A stretch of DNA of 64,000 nt from Exiguobacterium sp. s193. GTDB taxonomy: Bacteria > Bacillota > Bacilli > Exiguobacteriales > Exiguobacteriaceae. Positions 1 through 9,143 of the stretch are shown here, piece by piece. Below the pieces are notes generated by a model that did no database searches, was not told where the DNA came from, and saw nothing but the letters and a program-made list of their open reading frames with translations. A program made the translations under genes and the position numbers. Position 1 is the stretch's first letter. Every line of letters begins with the position of its first letter. The stretch lies in the NCBI RefSeq assembly GCF_018618755.1, contig NZ_JACSMR010000001.1, positions 1 through 64,000 of the forward strand, read 5' to 3'.

Positions 1-21
1 GGTAAGATGAACATAGCTCAT
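1..21 (-). CDS. Putative IS30-family transposase, N-terminal fragment at window edge
   Basis: On the minus strand an ATG at 21 follows a perfect GGAGG (29-33) with 7 bases of spacing and opens a frame reading MSYVHLT before the window ends. IS30-type transposases commonly begin with a motif like Y-T-H-L-T, so together with the adjacent inverted-repeat-like sequence this is best read as the start of the transposase. Only seven codons are visible, so it could be another protein. The frame must be extended to the left to confirm it. Confidence 0.5.
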
Positions 22-127
22 AACGAATCCTCCGTTGAATGTGGTGTGGTAGCTTTATTCTACACGAGGTCGTTATGGGTTTTTTTGTGTTTTCTCCTAG
101 GTGTTGCACTTAATATTACAATTCGTC
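1..127 (-). mobile_element. IS30-family insertion sequence, left end (partial)
   Basis: The stretch at 100-124 (GGTGTTGCACTTAATATTAC and following) resembles the terminal inverted repeat I associate with Gram-positive IS30 elements. It is followed, reading the minus strand, by a hairpin leader (CATAACGA paired with TCGTTATG) and by a well-placed start codon at 21. The exact outer boundary is not visible because only one end lies in the window. The element sits immediately downstream of the rpsP terminator, where Bacillus has ylqC-rimM-trmD. Assignment rests on remembered family features, not a search. Confidence 0.6.
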
Positions 128-131
128 CAAC

Positions 132-160
132 AAAAAGGAGGTAAGCTTTCGCTCACCTCC
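132..160 (-). terminator. Rho-independent terminator of rpsP
   Basis: On the minus strand a stem formed by GGAGGTGAGC and GCTTACCTCC (138-160), with one mismatch, is followed by five Ts. It lies just after the rpsP stop codon and separates rpsP from the IS30-like element. Confidence 0.8.
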
Positions 161-167
161 AAATGTC

Positions 168-443
168 TTACTTCGCGAGTTTCGCGTTGTGGAATTTCTC
201 CATGATACCAGCTTTTGAGAAGAGGTTACGAACTGTGTCTGATGGTTTAGCACCTTCAGCGAGCCATTTAAGAGCGAGCTCTTCGTTAAGTTTTACTTCT
301 GCTTCTGGTTTAGCAACCGGGTTGTAGTATCCGATTTGCTCGATGAAACGACCATCACGTGGTGCACGTGAGTCTGCTACTACCACACGGTAGAAAGGTG
401 ATTTGTTTGCGCCCATGCGCTTAAGACGAATTTTAACTGCCAT
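168..443 (-). CDS. rpsP: 30S ribosomal protein S16
   Basis: This 91-residue protein starts [19 protein letters not shown] and contains the S16 signature [22 protein letters not shown]16 binds 16S rRNA and helps assemble the 30S subunit. The longer open frame upstream is not needed: the ATG at 443 is preceded by GGAGGG (about 8 bases away) and matches the usual family start. It lies downstream of ffh as in Bacillus, but the gene is followed by a terminator and an insertion sequence rather than by ylqC-rimM within the window. Confidence 0.97.
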   Translation of the reverse strand: MAVKIRLKRMGANKSPFYRVVVADSRAPRDGRFIEQIGYYNPVAKPEAEVKLNEELALKWLAEGAKPSDTVRNLFSKAGIMEKFHNAKLAK

Positions 444-537
444 TCGTAAGTCCCTCCAGATATTAAATAGTTTTTTTGGTTTAGTCAAATTGACAACTTC
501 ACTAGTATACAACGTTACAGCAAAAGAGAAAAGACTT

Positions 538-1890
538 TTAGAAGAATGGGAGGCCAAAGCCGCCTTTCTTTTTCCCTTTGCCCATTTGGCCGGAGAATTG
601 TTTCATCATCTTCCGCATGTCTTCAAATTGCTTAATCAACCGGTTCACTTCTTGAATGCTACGACCACTGCCGCGCGCAATCCGTTTCCGACGACTCGCA
701 TTGAGGATTTCCGGTTCAGTCCGCTCCCGTTTTGTCATCGATTGAATAATCGCTTCGACATAAACAAGTTGCTTCTCATCGATTTGAGCATTTTTCAAGC
801 CCTTCATCTTCCCTTTACCGGCACCCGGAATCATTCCTAACAACTCATCCAAAGGACCCATCTGTTTCACTTGCTGCAACTGCTCGATGAAATCGTCAAA
901 CGTGAACGATGCATCGCGCATTTTTCCTTCGAGTTCCTTGGCGCGTGTTGCGTCCATTTGGAACTCTGCTTTTTCAATCAGCGATAACATGTCTCCCATA
1001 CCGAGAATCCGTGACGCCATCCGCTCTGGGTAGAATGGCTCGATTGCGTCTAGCTTCTCTCCAAGACCGACGAACTTAATCGGTGCTCCGGTGACTGCCT
1101 TGATGGAGAGTGCTGCTCCGCCTCGAGTATCTCCGTCGAGTTTCGTCAGGACGACCCCTGTTACACCAAGCTTTTCATTAAAGCTTTCTGCAACATTGAC
1201 CGCATCCTGACCCGTCATCGAGTCGACGACAAGGAAGATTTCGTTAGGCTTGGCGATTTCCTTCACATCCACGAGTTCCTGCATGAGGCCCTCATCGACA
1301 TGTAAGCGTCCCGCCGTATCGATCAACACGATATCGTGGTGATGCTCTTTTGCATAGTCGAGCGCGCCGGTAACGATTTCTTGTGGACTTACCTGATCTC
1401 CCATCGAGAAGACCGGTAATTCAAGTTGTTTTCCTAGCGTCTCAAGTTGTTTAATCGCAGCCGGACGGTAAATATCCGCTGCGACGAGCAGTGGACTGCG
1501 ATTGTGTTTTTTCCGTAAATGATTGGCGAGTTTTCCGGTTGTCGTCGTCTTACCAGCCCCTTGAAGACCTGTCATCATGATGACGGTCGGTGGTCGGTTA
1601 GCGAGTGTCAACGGAGATACTTCTCCCCCCATCAATTTCGTCAATTCGTCATGGACGATTTTGACGACTTGTTGACCAGGTGTGAGAGACGTCATCACGT
1701 CTTGACCGACGGCGCGCTCTTTCACATCATTAACGAACTGTTTCACAACTTTGAAGTTGACGTCGGCTTCTAATAACGCAAGACGAACCTCACGCATCAT
1801 TTCCTTTACGTCCGCTTCAGAAATCTTACCTTTACCTCGCATTTTGGCGAGACTGGCTTGAAGCCGTTCCGATAATCCTTCGAATGCCAT
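538..1890 (-). CDS. ffh: Signal recognition particle protein Ffh (SRP54)
   Basis: The 450-residue protein has the usual SRP54 layout: an N-terminal helical bundle, a GTPase G domain with [15 protein letters not shown] (about 108-122), [17 protein letters not shown] and GLGEKLD, and a C-terminal methionine-rich M domain ending [19 protein letters not shown]. With the 4.5S/6S scRNA it binds signal sequences on ribosomes and hands them to FtsY. It is 13 bases downstream of ylxM, its usual partner gene, and both follow the promoter at 2269-2297. Start codon ATG at 1890 follows GGAGGC. Confidence 0.97.
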   Translation of the reverse strand: MAFEGLSERLQASLAKMRGKGKISEADVKEMMREVRLALLEADVNFKVVKQFVNDVKERAVGQDVMTSLTPGQQVVKIVHDELTKLMGGEVSPLTLANRPPTVIMMTGLQGAGKTTTTGKLANHLRKKHNRSPLLVAADIYRPAAIKQLETLGKQLELPVFSMGDQVSPQEIVTGALDYAKEHHHDIVLIDTAGRLHVDEGLMQELVDVKEIAKPNEIFLVVDSMTGQDAVNVAESFNEKLGVTGVVLTKLDGDTRGGAALSIKAVTGAPIKFVGLGEKLDAIEPFYPERMASRILGMGDMLSLIEKAEFQMDATRAKELEGKMRDASFTFDDFIEQLQQVKQMGPLDELLGMIPGAGKGKMKGLKNAQIDEKQLVYVEAIIQSMTKRERTEPEILNASRRKRIARGSGRSIQEVNRLIKQFEDMRKMMKQFSGQMGKGKKKGGFGLPFF

Positions 1891-1902
1891 TGATGATGCC
1901 TC

Positions 1903-2223
1903 CTACTCTAATTGCTCTAGTGACTCAATCGCCACCAGTGCCTCGCTTGGAAGGTCGAGCTGCTTCAGTTCTTCAAGAAGGATCTTTCGTCGCTCATATT
2001 TTTGAAACAAGGAAAGTCGTTCTTCATATTGCTCAAGCATCGCTTCCGTACGTTTTATGTTGTCGTAGACTGCTTGTCGGCTGACTTCAAACTCATCGGC
2101 GATTTCACCTAACGAAAAATCATCTAAATAATAGAGTGACATATAATTTCGTTGCTTTGGCGTCAAAAGCTCCTGATAAAAGTCAATCAGATAATTCATC
2201 CGGTTCGTTTTATCAAGTGTCAT
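1903..2223 (-). CDS. ylxM: YlxM family (UPF0122) putative SRP-associated DNA-binding protein
   Basis: The 106-residue protein has a sigma-70 region 4-like helix-turn-helix ([20 protein letters not shown], about 29-48, followed by VYDNIKRTE). The family is almost always encoded directly upstream of ffh, as here, and has been linked to the SRP pathway; its biochemical role is not well settled. The start at 2223 follows GGAGGT with good spacing, and a consensus SigA promoter lies about 45 bases upstream. Confidence 0.92.
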   Translation of the reverse strand: MTLDKTNRMNYLIDFYQELLTPKQRNYMSLYYLDDFSLGEIADEFEVSRQAVYDNIKRTEAMLEQYEERLSLFQKYERRKILLEELKQLDLPSEALVAIESLEQLE

Positions 2224-2268
2224 CCGAGCACCTCCACGGTTGTTAAGTGAAATTCCTTTACAGATAGT

Positions 2269-2297
2269 ATAGTACAGCCCCCACAGTGTGTTGTCAA
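2269..2297 (-). promoter_or_regulatory. SigA-type promoter for ylxM-ffh
   Basis: Minus strand TTGACA (2292-2297), 17-base spacer and TACTAT (2269-2274). The spacing is ideal, and the site lies between ftsY and ylxM, so ylxM-ffh can be transcribed independently of the smc-ftsY unit. Confidence 0.75.
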
Positions 2298-2324
2298 GTT
2301 TTTTTCTTTACAAGCAAACCTAGC

Positions 2325-3329
2325 TTATTCCTCTGCTGATGCCTCGTCCGTCGTTTGCTTTTCCTCAAATAAGTCACCGAAGAGACCATGGACGAATTGC
2401 TCGGCATTAAACGGTTGGAGATCGTCAATTTTTTCACCTAATCCAACGAACTTCACGGGTAGGTCCAGTTCGTTCTTGATTGCGAGAACGATACCACCTT
2501 TTGCTGTCCCGTCGAGCTTCGTCAAGACGATGCCGCTGACATTCGTCGCTTGTTTAAATGCCTTTGCTTGTACCATCGCATTTTGTCCGGTCGTCGCGTC
2601 GAGCGCCAGCAGGACTTCGTGTGGAGCGCCTGGAATTTCACGTTCGATGACGCGTTTGACTTTTTCGAGCTCATTCATCAAGTTGACTTTGTTTTGGAGA
2701 CGTCCTGCCGTATCACAAATCAAGACATCGACTTTCCGCGCTTTTGCCGCCTGAACAGCATCGAAGACGACGGCAGCAGGATCTGACCCTTCTCCTTGAC
2801 GGATGACCGGTACGCCGGAGCGTTCGCCCCAGACTTGCAACTGATCGATGGCTCCGGCACGGAATGTATCGCCTGCTGCGAGCATGACCGTTTTCCCTTC
2901 ATTCTTCAATCGATTCGCAAGTTTCCCGATTGTCGTCGTTTTCCCGACACCGTTGACACCAACGAATAAGATGACACTGAGGTCGTGGTCTAAATCCAGT
3001 TCCGTTTCTTCTTCTTCAATCAACATGTTAGCGACGACTTCGACGAGCACGTCCCGGACCTCTTTTGTATCTTTAACATTTTTTCGTTTCACTTCAATCT
3101 TTAATTTTTCGACGAGATCCATCGTCGTCGTCACACCGACATCAGCTTGAATCAACACTTCTTCTAACTCTTCGAAAAATTCTTCATCGACTTCACGGAA
3201 ACGGTAGACGAGGTCATTGACGGCACTCGCTAGCCCGTCCCGCGTCTTTGACAGACCTTCTGTAAATTTAGTCGTGACTTCTTGTGTCGACGTCGTCAAA
3301 CGGTCTTTTAGTTTCTTAAAAAAACTCAT
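2325..3329 (-). CDS. ftsY: Signal recognition particle receptor FtsY
   Basis: This 334-residue SRP GTPase carries FVGVNGVGKTTTIGKLA, AGDTFRAGA, DTAGRLQNK, TKLDGTAKGG and GLGEKIDDL, the NG domain shared with Ffh. A short N-terminal basic segment replaces the long acidic A domain of E. coli FtsY, as is usual in Firmicutes. FtsY sits at the membrane and triggers release of SRP from nascent chains. Its start codon overlaps the smc stop (ATGA), so the two are translationally coupled. Confidence 0.97.
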   Translation of the reverse strand: MSFFKKLKDRLTTSTQEVTTKFTEGLSKTRDGLASAVNDLVYRFREVDEEFFEELEEVLIQADVGVTTTMDLVEKLKIEVKRKNVKDTKEVRDVLVEVVANMLIEEEETELDLDHDLSVILFVGVNGVGKTTTIGKLANRLKNEGKTVMLAAGDTFRAGAIDQLQVWGERSGVPVIRQGEGSDPAAVVFDAVQAAKARKVDVLICDTAGRLQNKVNLMNELEKVKRVIEREIPGAPHEVLLALDATTGQNAMVQAKAFKQATNVSGIVLTKLDGTAKGGIVLAIKNELDLPVKFVGLGEKIDDLQPFNAEQFVHGLFGDLFEEKQTTDEASAEE

Positions 3330-6300
3330 CGTTTTAGCTCCTTTGATTCTACTTCTTCACTCAATGTTCGCCGTGCTTCTTCTAGTTTAACGGATAATAC
3401 TTCCGAAATACCGTTTTGTTGCATCGTCACACCATATAAAACGTCTGCCGACTCCATTGTCCCTTTTCGGTGCGTGATGATGATGAATTGTGTGTCACGT
3501 GCCAGTTGATGAACGAATTCGCCAAACCGGGCGACGTTCGCTTCGTCGAGTGCGGCTTCGACTTCATCAAGAACACAGAACGGGACAGGGCGCGTCTTCA
3601 AAATTGCGAACAATAGTGCAATCGCTGTTAATGCCCGTTCCCCACCAGACAGGAGAGACAAGTTTTGCAGCTTTTTCCCAGGTGGTTTCGCGACGATGTC
3701 GATACCGCTCGTCAAGAGGTCGCTCGGATCAACTAAAATCAAGTCAGCTTCGCCGCCGCCGAACAGTTCGCGGAATGTCTCACGGAAGTGTTCCCGGACC
3801 GCCGTAAAGGTCTGTTTAAAGAGCCGGACGACTTCCCGGTCCATCTCGTCAATGACGGCATACAAATCTGTTTTCGCCGTCACTAAATCATCGCGTTGCG
3901 TCGAGAGGAATGTAAAACGTTGATCGACTTCTGCAAACTCTTCAATCGCACCGATGTTAACGATGCCGATTTCTTCTAATTGGCGTTTGAGCAAATGTAA
4001 CTCTTCTTTCGCCTCTTCGAACGGAATCGTCAGTGGTTCGATCAATTCAAGAATCAAGCCCATCTCATCAAGTGTCTCTTGGCGTGTTTCGAGACGGGTA
4101 CTGATTCTCCCTTGACTCAGTCGCGCTTGGTCGAGTTGGTATTTTGCTGTTTGCTGTTCTTCCTTGAGCTTCGCTTCCCGGATTCGGAGTAGTCGTAAAT
4201 TCTCCCCCTCCTGCTGAATCCGTTCCGTGATGGCTTTTAATTCTTGTTCGACCGTTGCTTGTTCTTGTAGCATCTGTGTCTGCTCCGCGTGTAAGGCGAC
4301 AATTTGATCTTCACCGAATCCCTCGAGGACATGTCTCAAATCACGTCGCTTGTGACTCCGCTCGAGTTTCGTATGATTCAATGATTCCTCGATTCGCTCA
4401 ACTTCACGATTGACTTGATCAAACTTCAAGGCCATCGTTCGTTCTTCGAGTAAAGCATCTGCCTGTTGTTGCTTCAGCTCATCGATCGTCACAGCCCCCC
4501 GTGCCTGTGCCTCTTTTAGCTGATCGAGATCACGTCTGAGTTCTTGTTGACGCTTCGTCAACTTCGCGATATCGTGTTCTGCTTGTTCAATCGTCGCCTT
4601 CGCGTCCCGTTCTTGCTCCGCCAATCGTTGCAATTGACCATCTTGGACGGACAGCTCAGAGGCTGTGATTGCGAGACCATGTTTCGCCTCCGTCAACTCA
4701 TCCCGAAGTGATTCAAGTGTCGTTCGTATCGTTTTCATGTCTTGCGCAAGCGTCTCAAGCGTAGCGTTCAATTGTTCGCCCGCTACTTTCATCTCCGCGA
4801 GGCGGCGCTCTTGTTCACGAATGACGGCTTGTCCTTGTGTCAGACCTTCTCGGAGTTCGTCTAACTCCCGTGATTGACTAAAGAGTGGCGTCCCTTTTTT
4901 CCGACTCCCCCCTGTCATCGAACCACCGACGTTGACGACATCTCCGTCAAGCGTCACGAGTCGATACCGATGTCCCGTCGCGCGGGCAATCGCATTCGCC
5001 TGTTCAAGCGATTCGACGACAAGCGTCGTCCCAAGCAAATTTTGCTTTAATTTCGTCAGCTCATCCGTCGTCGTCACGAGTTCACTCGCAACGCCGATGT
5101 ATCCTTGCATCGCAGACAGTTGATCGCGCACCGATTGATTCAAATCACGCCGTTGAATCGAACTGAGCGGCATGAATGTCGCACGTCCCGCATTTAGCCG
5201 ACGTAATTCCTGGATCAATGTCCGCCCCGTCGCGTCTGTATCGACGACGACGTTTTGCATGGCACCGCCAAGTGCCGTTTCAATCGCCGCTTCATAGCGC
5301 GCGGGGACTGAAATCAACTCAGCGACCGCACCGTGAATCCCTGAAACCCGCTCCCGTTGTTTGAGAATCGTTTTGACAGCACCGAAATAACCGCTGTAAT
5401 CCGCCTTGACGGACTCGAGAAACTCAATCCGGTCCTCTGTTTTATCACGCCGGCGATGAAGATCGACAATCGATCGTTCGACCTGACTGATCGTTGTTTG
5501 TTGCTCCTGCCGCTCCCGCTCACTGTGTGCCTCTTGCTCGACCAACAAGTCTAGTTGTTGACGCGCTTCCTTGACTGCCGCTTCGAGTCGCGTGACGTCG
5601 GCTTCGTAAGCAGACCGGACAGATTGTTTTGTCCCGGCCCCTTCCGTAAAGGTCCGCCGTAACGCCTCCGCATCATGCAAGTCTTGTTTCGCACGATTGT
5701 AGGCATTGTTTGTCGCCGCCAGTCGACTCGCCACTTCGAACGCTTCAGACCGAAGTTGTTCCGCTTCTTTTTCAAAATCACGATCCGAGTAGGTTAATGC
5801 AGCATCTGCTTGTTCACGCCGCTTGACGGTCCCCATGTGTGCTTGTTGTGTCTCTTCTCGCAACAAGGCTGCTTTTTTTGCTTCCCCATCGATTTGAGCA
5901 ACACGGGCTTCGAGTGTCGCGACTTCTTGTTCGAGCCGTTCCTTCATCTGCGTCCCATGTTTCTCCCGTTCTTTTGCTAAATTCAACGAACCCTGAATTT
6001 CAACGAGCGTCGTCGAGACGTGACGTAACCGTTCTTGCATATCCGTTTCCATCCGGCGAATTTCTTCCAGTCCGGCTTCTTGTGTTTCTCTCGCGGCCTG
6101 TGTTTGTTGCAGGCGTTCTTGTTCTGTTCCTAGCTGCTGATCAAGTGTTTCGATTTCCATCGTCAACTGCGTCAGTTGTGTCATGTATCCTTGAATTTCT
6201 TCCGCGATGATACCACGCTCTAAAAACTCAAACCGGTCGCGGGCAATCAAATATTCTTTCGCAAGCGACGCTTGTTCGCGTAACGGTTCAATCCGTCCGC

Positions 6301-6895
6301 CGAGTTCAAACAAAATATCATCGACACGTGATAAATTCGTTTCCGTGTCACTCAGCTTCCGTTCTGCCTGTTTTTTCCGGTGGCGGTATTTTAACACACC
6401 CGCTGCTTCCTCGATGACGGAGCGCCGCTCTTCCGGTTTCCCGGAGATGACCTGCTCGACACGACCTTGACCGATGATTGCAAAAGCATCGCGGGACAGA
6501 CCCGTGTCCATGAAGAGATCGAGGACGTCCTTTAAGCGACATGGTTTTTTATTCAGGAAATAATCGCTATCTCCATTACGACTGACGCGTCGTGTCACGC
6601 TTAACTCTTGATACGGTAACGCGACCGTTCCCGATTCATTATCGAGGACAAGTGTCACCTCAGCGAACTGCTTTCGATGTTCTGACATACTGCCGGCGAA
6701 GATGACATCTTCCATCTTCGCGCCGCGCAATGATTTAGCCGATTGTTCACCGAGGACCCAGCGCACGGCATCCGATATATTCGACTTCCCACTACCGTTC
6801 GGTCCGACGACTGCCGTCACTCCCGGTAGGAAGTCAAGTTCTGTCCGGCTCGCAAAAGATTTGAAGCCGTTGATTTCAATTCGTTTTAAGTACAT
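3326..6895 (-). CDS. smc: Chromosome segregation ATPase SMC
   Basis: The protein of about 1189 residues has the SMC order: N-terminal Walker A (GPNGSGKSNISDAV) and Q-loop, a long coiled coil, a hinge (around GAVAELISVPARYEAAIET), a second coiled coil, and a C-terminal ABC signature (LSLLSGGERALTAIALLFA) with Walker B (FCVLDEVEAALDEAN). With ScpA and ScpB it organises and segregates the chromosome. A GTG at 6904 is in frame, but the ATG at 6895 follows GGGTGG at normal distance and gives the canonical MYLKRIEINGFKSF start. Gene order rnc-smc-ftsY is conserved, here with a small inverted gene inserted before smc. Confidence 0.97.
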   Translation of the reverse strand: MYLKRIEINGFKSFASRTELDFLPGVTAVVGPNGSGKSNISDAVRWVLGEQSAKSLRGAKMEDVIFAGSMSEHRKQFAEVTLVLDNESGTVALPYQELSVTRRVSRNGDSDYFLNKKPCRLKDVLDLFMDTGLSRDAFAIIGQGRVEQVISGKPEERRSVIEEAAGVLKYRHRKKQAERKLSDTETNLSRVDDILFELGGRIEPLREQASLAKEYLIARDRFEFLERGIIAEEIQGYMTQLTQLTMEIETLDQQLGTEQERLQQTQAARETQEAGLEEIRRMETDMQERLRHVSTTLVEIQGSLNLAKEREKHGTQMKERLEQEVATLEARVAQIDGEAKKAALLREETQQAHMGTVKRREQADAALTYSDRDFEKEAEQLRSEAFEVASRLAATNNAYNRAKQDLHDAEALRRTFTEGAGTKQSVRSAYEADVTRLEAAVKEARQQLDLLVEQEAHSERERQEQQTTISQVERSIVDLHRRRDKTEDRIEFLESVKADYSGYFGAVKTILKQRERVSGIHGAVAELISVPARYEAAIETALGGAMQNVVVDTDATGRTLIQELRRLNAGRATFMPLSSIQRRDLNQSVRDQLSAMQGYIGVASELVTTTDELTKLKQNLLGTTLVVESLEQANAIARATGHRYRLVTLDGDVVNVGGSMTGGSRKKGTPLFSQSRELDELREGLTQGQAVIREQERRLAEMKVAGEQLNATLETLAQDMKTIRTTLESLRDELTEAKHGLAITASELSVQDGQLQRLAEQERDAKATIEQAEHDIAKLTKRQQELRRDLDQLKEAQARGAVTIDELKQQQADALLEERTMALKFDQVNREVERIEESLNHTKLERSHKRRDLRHVLEGFGEDQIVALHAEQTQMLQEQATVEQELKAITERIQQEGENLRLLRIREAKLKEEQQTAKYQLDQARLSQGRISTRLETRQETLDEMGLILELIEPLTIPFEEAKEELHLLKRQLEEIGIVNIGAIEEFAEVDQRFTFLSTQRDDLVTAKTDLYAVIDEMDREVVRLFKQTFTAVREHFRETFRELFGGGEADLILVDPSDLLTSGIDIVAKPPGKKLQNLSLLSGGERALTAIALLFAILKTRPVPFCVLDEVEAALDEANVARFGEFVHQLARDTQFIIITHRKGTMESADVLYGVTMQQNGISEVLSVKLEEARRTLSEEVESKELKR

Positions 6896-7021
6896 CTTTA
6901 CCACCCGTATGTTTAAATTTCTTTTAATTTTCTTTTAGTTTACCATAGCCGAAAGGTCTACAAAATGGTAGGTTTTATGGTAATGTTAACCGTAAAGACG
7001 TGAAGAGGAGAATTCAACGAC

Positions 7022-7222
7022 ATGACAATTGAACAAATGATTGAAGCAATTTTGGATAAATTGAATATTATTAATAAAGGTGTCATCAAAGCCGAGCAAT
7101 TCGACGGCACAAAAAATGACGATTTGAAAGAAATTTATGAGTTCGTCATGATGCGTGAATCGTTATCACTCGCTGAAGTCGATGCGATCGTCGACGAACT
7201 GAAATCTCTGAAGACGGTTTAA
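7022..7222 (+). CDS. DUF1128 / UPF0435 family protein (YfkK-like)
   Basis: The 66-residue soluble protein (IEAILDKLNIINKGVIKAEQF...IYEFVMMRESLSLAEVDAI) matches in length and pattern the small UPF0435 proteins such as B. subtilis YfkK. Function is unknown. It is the only plus-strand gene in this block, lying between divergent smc and convergent rnc, with which it shares a strong terminator. The Shine-Dalgarno (GAGGAG) is about 11 bases from the ATG, slightly far. B. subtilis carries yfkK elsewhere, so its position here is a rearrangement. Confidence 0.85.
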   Translation: MTIEQMIEAILDKLNIINKGVIKAEQFDGTKNDDLKEIYEFVMMRESLSLAEVDAIVDELKSLKTV

Positions 7223-7275
7223 AACCCGTACAAAAAAGGCGGTCCTACTGGGGCGCCTTTTTTGTACGGGTTTTT
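7221..7275. terminator. Bidirectional terminator between the DUF1128 gene and rnc
   Basis: A near-perfect stem of about 20 bp (AAAACCCGTACAAAAAAGGC paired with its complement at 7253-7272) with T-runs on both strands. It serves both convergent genes; the rnc stop codon lies inside the right arm. Confidence 0.9.
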
Positions 7276-8044
7276 AAAATTGTTTTTTCAGTTCAAGCAA
7301 AGCTTGTTTCGCCGCTTGTTGTTCTGCCTCTTTTTTAGAACGTCCTGTCCCGATACCTTCTAGCTTACCTGGAACTTGAACACGTGAGATGAACTCTCGG
7401 CTATGCGCAGGTCCCCGCTCTTCGATGATCTCGTATTCAATCTGTCCGAGACCGACACGCTGAATGGCTTCTTGTAACTGACTTTTAAAATCGGTCTGTT
7501 CTTCAAAAAAGCCAGACGCCACTTTCGGAAAAACCGCTTCGGCGAGGAATCGCTCTGCTGCTTCAATGCCTTGATCGAGATAAAGTGCACCGATAAACGC
7601 TTCAAATACGTCAGCAAGTAATGCTGGACGATTTCGTCCGCCTGTCAGTTCTTCCCCTTTACCAAGCAAAATCAGATCAGAGAATTCATAATGGTTCGCA
7701 AACTGGACGAGCGATGGTTCACAGACGATAGCTGCTCGCAGTTTTGTTAATTCCCCCTCGGAACGTTCCGGGTAGTGTTCAAATAAATAGCGCGAGACGG
7801 TCAACTCTAAAACAGCATCTCCTAAAAACTCAAGTCGTTCATTATCTCCATCTGATTCGCGTTGTTCGTTGACGAACGACGAATGCGTGAATGCTTGTTT
7901 CAACAACTCGACGTTTGTAAAATGAATCGCGAGACGTGTTTGTAAATCTGCAAATTTCTGCTCAATCTGCGCTAACGTCCGAGCATCTTTTCGACGTTTT
8001 ACGTAAGGTCCTTTTCGGACACGTCGTCCTTTTTGATTCGTCAT
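7274..8044 (-). CDS. rnc: Ribonuclease III
   Basis: This 256-residue enzyme has the RNase III catalytic signature [20 protein letters not shown] and the second acidic cluster ([17 protein letters not shown]), followed by a C-terminal double-stranded RNA-binding domain ([12 protein letters not shown]...[21 protein letters not shown]). It cleaves double-stranded RNA in rRNA and mRNA processing. The ATG at 8044 follows AGGAGG; a longer frame to 8071 has no ribosome binding site. It ends inside a bidirectional terminator. Confidence 0.97.
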   Translation of the reverse strand: MTNQKGRRVRKGPYVKRRKDARTLAQIEQKFADLQTRLAIHFTNVELLKQAFTHSSFVNEQRESDGDNERLEFLGDAVLELTVSRYLFEHYPERSEGELTKLRAAIVCEPSLVQFANHYEFSDLILLGKGEELTGGRNRPALLADVFEAFIGALYLDQGIEAAERFLAEAVFPKVASGFFEEQTDFKSQLQEAIQRVGLGQIEYEIIEERGPAHSREFISRVQVPGKLEGIGTGRSKKEAEQQAAKQALLELKKQF

Positions 8045-8066
8045 ATTTCCTCCTAAACAGCTAAAT

Positions 8067-8089
8067 CCCACCGCAAAAAGCGCGGTGGG
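8067..8089. other. Intergenic hairpin between acpP and rnc
   Basis: Perfect 8-bp inverted repeat CCCACCGC/GCGGTGGG with a 7-base loop, lying between the acpP stop and the rnc Shine-Dalgarno. There is no T-run in the minus direction, so it is more likely an RNA stabilising or processing hairpin (perhaps an RNase III target) than a terminator. Confidence 0.55.
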
Positions 8090-8102
8090 TCAGCGTCATT
8101 GA

Positions 8103-8342
8103 TTAGACTTGTGTTTCGATGTAGCTGACGACATCGCCGACAGTCTTCAAGTTTTCTGCTTGATCGTCTTCGATTGTGATTTCGAATTTATCTTCGAGAT
8201 CCATAACGAGTTCCATCACTTCAAGTGAATCGGCACCGAGATCGTCCTTAAACGATTTGTCGAGTGTGATTTCACTCTGTTCTTTTCCTAATTTTTCTGC
8301 GATTGCTTCTTGTACGTCTACTAAAATTTGTTCTTTTGTCAT
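8103..8342 (-). CDS. acpP: Acyl carrier protein
   Basis: The 79-residue acidic protein has the phosphopantetheine attachment site LGADSLEVMELVMDLED (serine of DSL). It carries growing acyl chains for FAS II enzymes. The ATG at 8342 follows GGAGGG and yields the normal ACP length; the upstream extension is not supported. It is the last gene of the fapR-plsX-fabD-fabG-acpP group, with 69 bases to fabG. Confidence 0.97.
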   Translation of the reverse strand: MTKEQILVDVQEAIAEKLGKEQSEITLDKSFKDDLGADSLEVMELVMDLEDKFEITIEDDQAENLKTVGDVVSYIETQV

Positions 8343-8411
8343 TTGAAAATCCCTCCATGAGTTGAGTATATAAGATGATTGCCAATTTGGCAAAGTACTA
8401 CCGTTGTTACC

Positions 8412-9143
8412 TTACATTGTCATGCCGCCATCGACGGCAAGTGTTTGCCCCGTGATGTAACGGGCTTCGTCAGAAGCGATGAAGCTGACGAGTGCTGCGA
8501 TGTCTTGCGTTTGCCCAAACCGTTTCAATGGAATTTGTCCAAGTGACAGATTCCGTTGCTCGTCCGTCAATTCATCGGTCATATCTGTCTCGATGAATCC
8601 TGGGCAAATCGCGTTTGCTGTGACACCTTTACTTGCCAGTTCACGGGCGACGGATTTCGTCAACCCAATCAAACCAGCTTTCGCGGCCACATAGTTGGCC
8701 TGCCCCGGATTCCCTGTAATTCCGACAACCGAAGCGATGTTGATGATTCGGCCACCTGTCTTCATCAACGGCCGTGACGCAGCTTGTGTGACGAGGAATG
8801 CACCTTTGAGATTCGTATCGACGACAGCATCAAAGTCAGCCTCTTTCATCCGCATCAATAAACCGTCACGTGTGATCCCCGCATTGTTGACGACACAATC
8901 CAGTTGACCAAACGTATCGACCGTCTGCTTGACTAACGCCTTGACTTGATCGGCGTTCGCAACGTCTGCTTGGATGGCGATTGCCTCACCGCCAGCCGCG
9001 ATGATGTCCGCGGCGATGGCTTCTGCTTTTTCTGTGCTCCCGGCGTAGTTGACGACCACTTTAAAGCCGTCTGCCGCGAGGCGTGTTGCGATTGCCGCAC
9101 CAATCCCCCGGGAAGCGCCAGTTACGAGTGCTACTTTACTCAT
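8412..9143 (-). CDS. fabG: 3-oxoacyl-[acyl-carrier-protein] reductase
   Basis: A short-chain dehydrogenase of 243 residues with the NADPH motif [11 protein letters not shown] (8-18), NNAG, and the Ser-Tyr-Lys catalytic set in [21 protein letters not shown]. It reduces beta-ketoacyl-ACP in fatty acid elongation. The start overlaps the fabD stop (ATGA), indicating coupling, and it lies between fabD and acpP as in Bacillus. Confidence 0.96.
   Translation of the reverse strand: MSKVALVTGASRGIGAAIATRLAADGFKVVVNYAGSTEKAEAIAADIIAAGGEAIAIQADVANADQVKALVKQTVDTFGQLDCVVNNAGITRDGLLMRMKEADFDAVVDTNLKGAFLVTQAASRPLMKTGGRIINIASVVGITGNPGQANYVAAKAGLIGLTKSVARELASKGVTANAICPGFIETDMTDELTDEQRNLSLGQIPLKRFGQTQDIAALVSFIASDEARYITGQTLAVDGGMTM

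Noticed and set aside
460-488. TTGACT-17-TAATAT as the rpsP promoter
   Set aside because: The boxes fit well, but the start site would fall inside the rpsP Shine-Dalgarno, so it is unlikely to be functional.
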